Part shown: positions 60,156 to 64,000 of the stretch, piece after piece
Layout: each line of letters starts with the position of its first letter
Numbering within the stretch: the first letter of the stretch is position 1
Assembly (NCBI GenBank): GCA_049323895.1
Contig: JBMOKT010000023.1
Coordinates: forward strand, 186,001 to 250,000
Length of the DNA stretch: 64,000 nucleotides
From: JBMOKT01 sp049323895
GTDB lineage: Bacteria > Bacillota > Peptococcia > Peptococcales > BICA1-8
Direction: 5' to 3'
Notes under the pieces: generated by a model
The model's database searches: none
The model's input: the letters and a program-made list of their open reading frames with translations, nothing else
What the model was told of the DNA's origin: nothing
Translations under genes and position numbers: made by a program

Positions 60156-60521
60156 TTAATAAAAATTTTTCTCAAGATCATTATATAACTTAAATACCAT
60201 CACTCGTTCTCCCGTACGAGAACTTATATCAGTATGAAAACTTTTCACTTTTTCACCAGTTAAACTTAGAATAATATCCTTAAGATCTTCTATGCCTGCT
60301 TCAACTAACTCTGCACGAGTTTTCTTAATCGTTAACATCCCCTCTTTTGTTTCACAAACGGTAAATTCAGCTGGTGTTAAAATACCTTGTAGATTTACAA
60401 TTATCATATCCCGCAATATATCTGTCTTAACAGATATAGATCCACGCCCAAGAAAGTCCTTTTCCCATTGAGTAATTGCCTTACTTATCTCTGTTTCAAA
60501 AGAACCTTTCGATTTATTCAT
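60156..60521 (-). CDS. MpsC/DUF2294-family protein
   Basis: 121 aa from ATG 60521 (GGGGGACTTTTT upstream). Small soluble alpha/beta protein with FETEISKAITQWEKDFLGRG, the central DMIIVNLQGILTPAEFTV and HTDISSRTGERVMVFKL, which I recognise as DUF2294, named MpsC after a sodium/bicarbonate-related system. Adjacent to the SbtA bicarbonate transporter gene, so it may regulate inorganic-carbon uptake. Mechanism unknown. Confidence 0.8.
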   Translation of the reverse strand: MNKSKGSFETEISKAITQWEKDFLGRGSISVKTDILRDMIIVNLQGILTPAEFTVCETKEGMLTIKKTRAELVEAGIEDLKDIILSLTGEKVKSFHTDISSRTGERVMVFKLYNDLEKNFY

Positions 60522-61063
60522 AAAAAGTCCCCCAAACAAAAAATCAGTCCATTCCTTGAGCTAACCTTTTAGTCAAGAAAAACACCGATTTACCTTATTT
60601 TTCACTTTATATTATTTAATAAAAATGCTTCTTCATACAGTCAATAAGGATATTTAACAGGATGCTAAAGCTTTCTAATAATATAAAGTTAAAATAAAAT
60701 CTCTCGCTTATTAATTTCTTAAAAAGAATACCTTTAAATAATAAAATTGTCAACACTTACTTAAAAAACTTCCATAATGAAAATTGTTTTCCTTAATTGA
60801 AAAAGTAACTTCCACCCCCACCCTATCAAAGGATAGAAGTTAGTCTTACAAATAACGATATGGTGTCGATTCTCAAATTAAACCAGAAAAATTTCTCATT
60901 TTAAAATAGTCACAAGCATTCTTAAAAGCCTAATATTCTCAAATGAATTAAGAACATTTTTCCGGTAATTATCACAATCTAGTAGTATTAATGAGACTTA
61001 CTGGGGGCGCTGCCCCAGACCCCGGGATTTAACGCTTGGTTCTCCAAAAGCATGAAAAAAGGA
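60522..61063. other. Intergenic stretch before the mobile-element region
   Basis: 542 bp of AT-rich DNA with no supportable gene. At 61001-61018 lies a GC-rich dyad (CTGGGG/CCCCAG) within GCGCTGCCCCAGACCCC, a sequence unlike its surroundings and similar to REP-type intergenic repeats. Confidence 0.5.
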
Positions 61064-61209
61064 ATTATAGGGGTCAGGCTTGAATTATTCCCTTATTTTC
61101 AATTTCTTCAAGAAGTTCGGTTGCACCAGACGACAACCTACTATCACCACTTATTATTTTAGATACCATCGATAGCGGGATATTTAAGGTGTTGGCTAAA
61201 TCAGTTGAG
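61064..61209. repeat. Direct repeat copy 1 (149-bp period): extra left end of RAYT element
   Basis: Bases 61064-61209 repeat at 61213-61358 with only a few mismatches. The unit contains the left terminal repeat and the last ~45 codons of the transposase. So a partial copy of the element's left end sits directly outside the complete element. Confidence 0.88.
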
Positions 61210-61212
61210 CAT

Positions 61213-61358
61213 ATTATAGGGGTCAGGCTTGAATTATTCCCTTATTTTCAATTTCTTCAAGAATTACGGTTGCACCAGACGACAACCTACTATCACCACT
61301 TATTATTTTAGATACCATTGATAGCGGGATATTTAAGGTGTTGGCTAAATCAGTTGAG
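61213..61358. repeat. Direct repeat copy 2 (149-bp period), within the RAYT element
   Basis: The functional copy: it holds the left terminal repeat (61219-61244) and the 3' end of the intact transposase gene. Pairs with 61064-61209. Confidence 0.88.
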
Positions 61359-62208
61359 GAAATATTGCTATGTTTCTTACATAGCAGCACAATAACCTTT
61401 CGGATATCGGAGAATTTTTGAAACTTACTTCTCTTAATAACTTCTTCCCTTTTAACTTGTGCAATTTTACATACATATTCTATTATATAATCACATTCTA
61501 TTTTCTTCCGAGAATTATTACTCTCCTGATTTATACCTTCACAACTATCTATTTCTAGTTTATATTCCTCTATTAAAGTATCATCATTTTTATCTTTTAA
61601 TTTCAAATATTCATTATATATCTTAATTGCCCTAGATCGATTTTCCGATAAAGTTTTTAGTACAAAATCTACTTCTACTAACTGATTATCTTCGCCTTTT
61701 GAATAATTATTATGGCTGCTCCAAGAATAATTGGGTGTGCTGATTCCTGCTTTTACCGGATTATTATGAATGTACTTAATTAACTCAAGCAAGTAGCTTT
61801 CTTTGTCACATAACTGTGCCTTATATCTTTGCTGAAACACATGACCAGTCCTTTGATACTTTTTATTATATCTTTGGGTGAAACTCTGCTGTATCCCCTG
61901 CATTATTTTTGATAGGGGTACTTCGCCGGTTTCTATAAGTAAATGAATATGGTTATCCATGATACAGTAGGCAAAAAGCTTGAAATTATATCTTTTTTTA
62001 TATTTTGTTATAAGTTCTAAATAATGTTGTTTATCGGCGTTGTGTTTTAATATGTCTTCTCCATTATTCCCTCGGCAAATCACATGAAATAATGCTCCTG
62101 GGAATTCAATTCTTAACCTTCTTGCCATAATATCACCTTCTCGTATACATATATACTTTACCAAAACTAGAAAGTCCTGCAAATAAGGGAATAATTCAAG
62201 CCTGCCCC
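61219..62208. mobile_element. ~990-bp RAYT/Y1-transposase element with terminal inverted repeats
   Basis: Left end 61219-61244 begins GGGGTCAGGCTTGAATTATT. Its reverse complement forms the right end 62184-62208 with one change. Inside is a single Y1 transposase gene. It interrupts a decayed tyrosine recombinase gene. Related ends occur at 61070, 56293-56420 and 63840-63901, showing repeated activity in this genome. Inverted termini are unusual for classic IS200/IS605 elements and are more like those mobilised by REP-associated transposases. Confidence 0.78.
61223..62128 (-). CDS. REP-associated (Y1_Tnp) transposase
   Basis: 301 aa from ATG 62128 (AAGGTGATATT upstream; longer frames start in the neighbouring recombinase remnant). 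N-terminal Y1 domain: MARRLRIEFPGALFHVICRG, AYCIMDNHIHLLIETG with the H-x-H metal motif, YKAQLCDKESYLLELIKYIH with the catalytic Tyr region, and NNPVKAGI. The C-terminal ~130 residues hold a helix-turn-helix of the kind seen in RAYT proteins (STDLANTLNIPLSMVSKIIS). Single-strand DNA transposition through a 5'-phosphotyrosine is the family mechanism. Appears intact; the stop codon lies in the left terminal repeat. Confidence 0.88.
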   Translation of the reverse strand: MARRLRIEFPGALFHVICRGNNGEDILKHNADKQHYLELITKYKKRYNFKLFAYCIMDNHIHLLIETGEVPLSKIMQGIQQSFTQRYNKKYQRTGHVFQQRYKAQLCDKESYLLELIKYIHNNPVKAGISTPNYSWSSHNNYSKGEDNQLVEVDFVLKTLSENRSRAIKIYNEYLKLKDKNDDTLIEEYKLEIDSCEGINQESNNSRKKIECDYIIEYVCKIAQVKREEVIKRSKFQKFSDIRKVIVLLCKKHSNISSTDLANTLNIPLSMVSKIISGDSRLSSGATVILEEIENKGIIQA

Positions 62209-63145
62209 CAGATGCCCCACATACGGTGAATCCGCTTTGGGCGGTCTTTAACAATATATCTTGCCAGCGCATTACCGATGGCTGGAAGAAGCGGTAAAAC
62301 CAAAGGTTCATTACTCTTTCTCTGGTTGATGCTGATTAAATCACATTTCCAATCAATATCATTTAACTTTAAATTCAATATGTCAACGGACCTTAGACCG
62401 GTAAGTAGCACCAGTACCATTATAACTGTGTTCCTTGAAGATACAGCATCAGTTTTTAACACACTCCAAATAGCCTGCTCTTCCTCGTGCGTCAATGCAG
62501 GAATAATTGTCGTTTTTCTTAACAATTTTTCAGGAACTGCCGTGAGGAGTTTGTCTCCGTCTTCTGCAAATCTTAGAAATGACCTAAGCCCGGCAGCTGC
62601 CGTGCGAAGGCTCCCAGAGTCCCAAGTTTTCCTTAATTCACAGAAGAATTCATGGATTAGTTCCATGGGAACAGTTCTTAAACATGTATAGCCAAGCCGC
62701 TCAATAAAGATAAGGAACTTTCAGGAAATATTTCTGTACGAATCAACCGTGTTGTTACTCTTCCGCTCTGCCCTAAGATACTCCAGGAATTCCGCATGAA
62801 TGTTTTGAAATCCAATGGTTACAGGCTTGCCGACTTTACTTTCTACCCATGGTTTCCAGCCAACATAGCCTCTTTCCTCGCATTCTCTCAGCTTTCTTAT
62901 ACAGGACCTGTGCAGGAGTTTACGCAGATGACAGTACTCTCCAGTTTTTACATTTGCAGAATCATTTTTTGAAGTTATCAGCTAGAACATCACTAAATGT
63001 GTCTATCTGCATAGCCGCTGCAGTCCTTAACAATCTGCCCGTATGCACGCTTAAATATGCGAATCGTGGATTGAAAATAACCTGCCTTTCTAAGCTCTTC
63101 AAGAACTTTTTCTACACTCTTTTCCAAAGCGGTTTTCTTTTCCAT
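62209..63145 (-). pseudogene. Decayed tyrosine recombinase/integrase gene interrupted by the RAYT element
   Basis: Starting at ATG 63145 (MEKKTALEKSVEKVLEELRK), integrase-like sequence continues in shifting frames with several stops and frameshifts, for example near 62985 and 62738. It then stays open from 62666 down to the element. A SAM-like core-binding part (IHEFFCELRKTWDSGSLRTA) and the catalytic Arg (VLLTGLRSVDILNLK) and Lys (INQRKSNEP) strands are present. The H-x-x-R and Tyr parts are cut off by the RAYT insertion at 62208. Clearly inactive. Confidence 0.8.
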
Positions 63146-63230
63146 GATGGTTTCTCCCTATAGCATAGTTTTCGACATAAGTCTATCCCTATTTTAAGTA
63201 AGCAAAAGGAACCGTCCCTACTGCTTATTT

Positions 63231-63749
63231 TTAAAGTTGCATGGTTCTTTAAACTGGTATTCAATACATAGTTCTCGCAATGTTTCAATAAGTTCTATAT
63301 TTAATCGAAATAGGAAAATTAATATAACAACAAGAAAGATGATTAATCCTGACATGAAATATGTAGATCAACAAAAAGAGAAATATACATTTCCAGTAAT
63401 CATACCACCCGTGGTACATAAAGCAGGTGTTCTTCATAACGAGCTCAAAAATATGTGGCATTATGCTAAAGATGCATTAACCAATACTACTGATTTAATT
63501 ATTTTTGGTTACTCATGTCCTCCGACTGATACCGAGAGTGCAAATCTTATTAGGAGGTCCATAGGGGCAAGTTCCAACATTAAAAATATATCTATTATTG
63601 ATCCTAACCCTTCAACAATTATAAGATATTTCGAGTTAACTAGATTTAATAAGGTTTATTATTATACGAACGCTGAAGCATTCTTCAAAATAGGATTACA
63701 AGAAGCAGGTTTTATATCTGAGATTGCTGTTACGAAGGAATTATCTTAA
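63231..63749 (+). pseudogene. C-terminal fragment of a SIR2-like domain protein
   Basis: About 172 codons: LKLHGSLNWYS (the SIR2-like K-L-H-G-S-x-N motif), then FPVIIPPVVHKAGVLHNELK, NMWHYAKDALTNTTDLIIFG, YSCPPTDTESANLIRRS. These are the hallmarks of SIR2-like (SIR2_2) domains found in many phage-defence NADases. The N-terminal half with the main NAD site is missing and a stop codon lies just upstream. The natural reading starts abruptly near 63231, consistent with a rearrangement joint. Probably a dead defence gene. Confidence 0.7.
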
Positions 63750-63839
63750 TACTATTCCGTCTAACTTAAATTTCCCCGTGGGGTCAAAAATTCACAAATT
63801 TCAGGCAAATTTAGCAAATTTTTATACTTTACGTAACTT

Positions 63840-63901
63840 AAAAGTCCTGCAAATAAGTGAATTATTCAAGCCTGACCCCAGATGCCCTGACCCCAGATGC
63901 C
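63840..63901. mobile_element. Right-end footprint of a RAYT-type element
   Basis: AAAGTCCTGCAAATAAGTGA and ATTATTCAAGCCTGACCCCA repeat the right end of the complete element, followed by a duplicated CTGACCCCAGATGCC. No transposase is present. It abuts the AAA ATPase fragment, whose reading frame stops here. Confidence 0.75.
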
Positions 63902-64000
63902 CTATATATGTTGGACTTCATCTAGAATAAGAAGTTCAACATTGCATTTTTTAAAATTATTTACTATTCTATTTACTTTTAATTGTGTATTTCTCCCATT
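63902..64000 (-). pseudogene. AAA ATPase fragment (TniB/ExeA-like Walker B region), cut by window edge
   Basis: The minus-strand frame from the right edge reads NGRNTQLKVNRIVNNF, KKCNVELLILDEVQHI and then stops. The hydrophobic strand plus D-E-x-Q-H-I is the Walker B region of AAA ATPases such as TniB or ExeA-like transposition proteins. The C-terminal remainder is replaced by a RAYT footprint. The gene's beginning lies beyond the window. Confidence 0.55.

Noticed and set aside
61001..61018. GC-rich dyad CTGGGG/CCCCAG as a structured RNA
   Set aside because: Only six base pairs, no conserved context; more likely a REP-type repeat, so only mentioned within the intergenic entry.
63724..63930. 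Plus-strand frame at the right end
   Set aside because: It covers the stop of the SIR2-like fragment and a RAYT footprint; no RBS.
1..64000. CRISPR arrays, tRNA and rRNA genes
   Set aside because: No regularly spaced repeats and no cloverleaf-like or ribosomal sequence was found on reading both strands, although a dedicated search could not be run.

Overview
The window is AT-rich and densely coded, with strong GGAGG ribosome binding sites, frequent GTG/TTG starts and many intrinsic terminators. That fits a low-GC Gram-positive, most likely an anaerobic clostridial (Peptococcaceae-like) heterotroph. Supporting content includes a B12-dependent mutase, four TRAP-type or TRAP-like uptake systems, glutamate dehydrogenase, di-iron and radical SAM proteins, and little sign of respiration. 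I do not name a genus. No rRNA, tRNA or CRISPR array was seen.

Layout. 1-900: end of an unknown gene and a truncated CAAX-type protease, colliding with a truncated ABC ATPase. 844-4361: Fe(III) ABC importer (lipoprotein, permease, ATPase fragment) behind a promoter with a Fur-like box. 4703-5179: alkyltransferase-like protein. 5429-15784: a catabolic locus with two TRAP-like large permeases, each paired with a 2-TM protein, a class I glutamine amidotransferase, a 1215-aa B12-binding/mutase/MutL fusion, an opine-dehydrogenase-like enzyme and a divergent GntR regulator. 16293-19562: a dicarboxylate/amino-acid symporter, a secreted GHL10-type hydrolase and gene remnants. 19710-24059: a compact four-gene operon with a radical SAM/SPASM enzyme translationally coupled to a protein that starts with an RSDFVTNSSSTSF motif. 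24078-29959: MetE-like protein, diguanylate cyclase, FG-GAP and DUF3160 proteins.

30222-37850: a regulon marked by five copies of an 18-bp operator (TGTACG-N6-CGTACA) near a DegT aminotransferase, a taurine:pyruvate-type aminotransferase, a DctPQM TRAP transporter, a cupin and a GntR/HutC regulator. 37950-42322: two-component/c-di-GMP signalling operon; its hybrid kinase is split by a frameshift in an (AT)7 tract. 42966-56204: a putative ectoine/hydroxyectoine catabolic cluster (EutB-like, RidA, two DoeA-like M24 hydrolases, EutA-like, M20 deacetylase, glutamate dehydrogenase, TRAP transporter, FCD-GntR regulator) with three copies of a second operator (TGTCG-N5-CGACA). 56592-60521: a family of ~150-aa four-helix membrane proteins, a di-iron ferritin-like protein and an SbtA bicarbonate transporter next to an MpsC/DUF2294 protein. 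61064-64000: a genomic scrapyard with a RAYT-type Y1 transposase element (25-26 bp terminal inverted repeats) inserted into a dead tyrosine recombinase, plus SIR2-like and AAA ATPase fragments.

Overall the region takes up and breaks down nitrogenous small molecules (amino acids, amines, compatible solutes), each module with its own regulator and operator. The least explained modules are the B12 mutase/MutL/opine-dehydrogenase locus and the radical SAM/TNSSSTSF operon.
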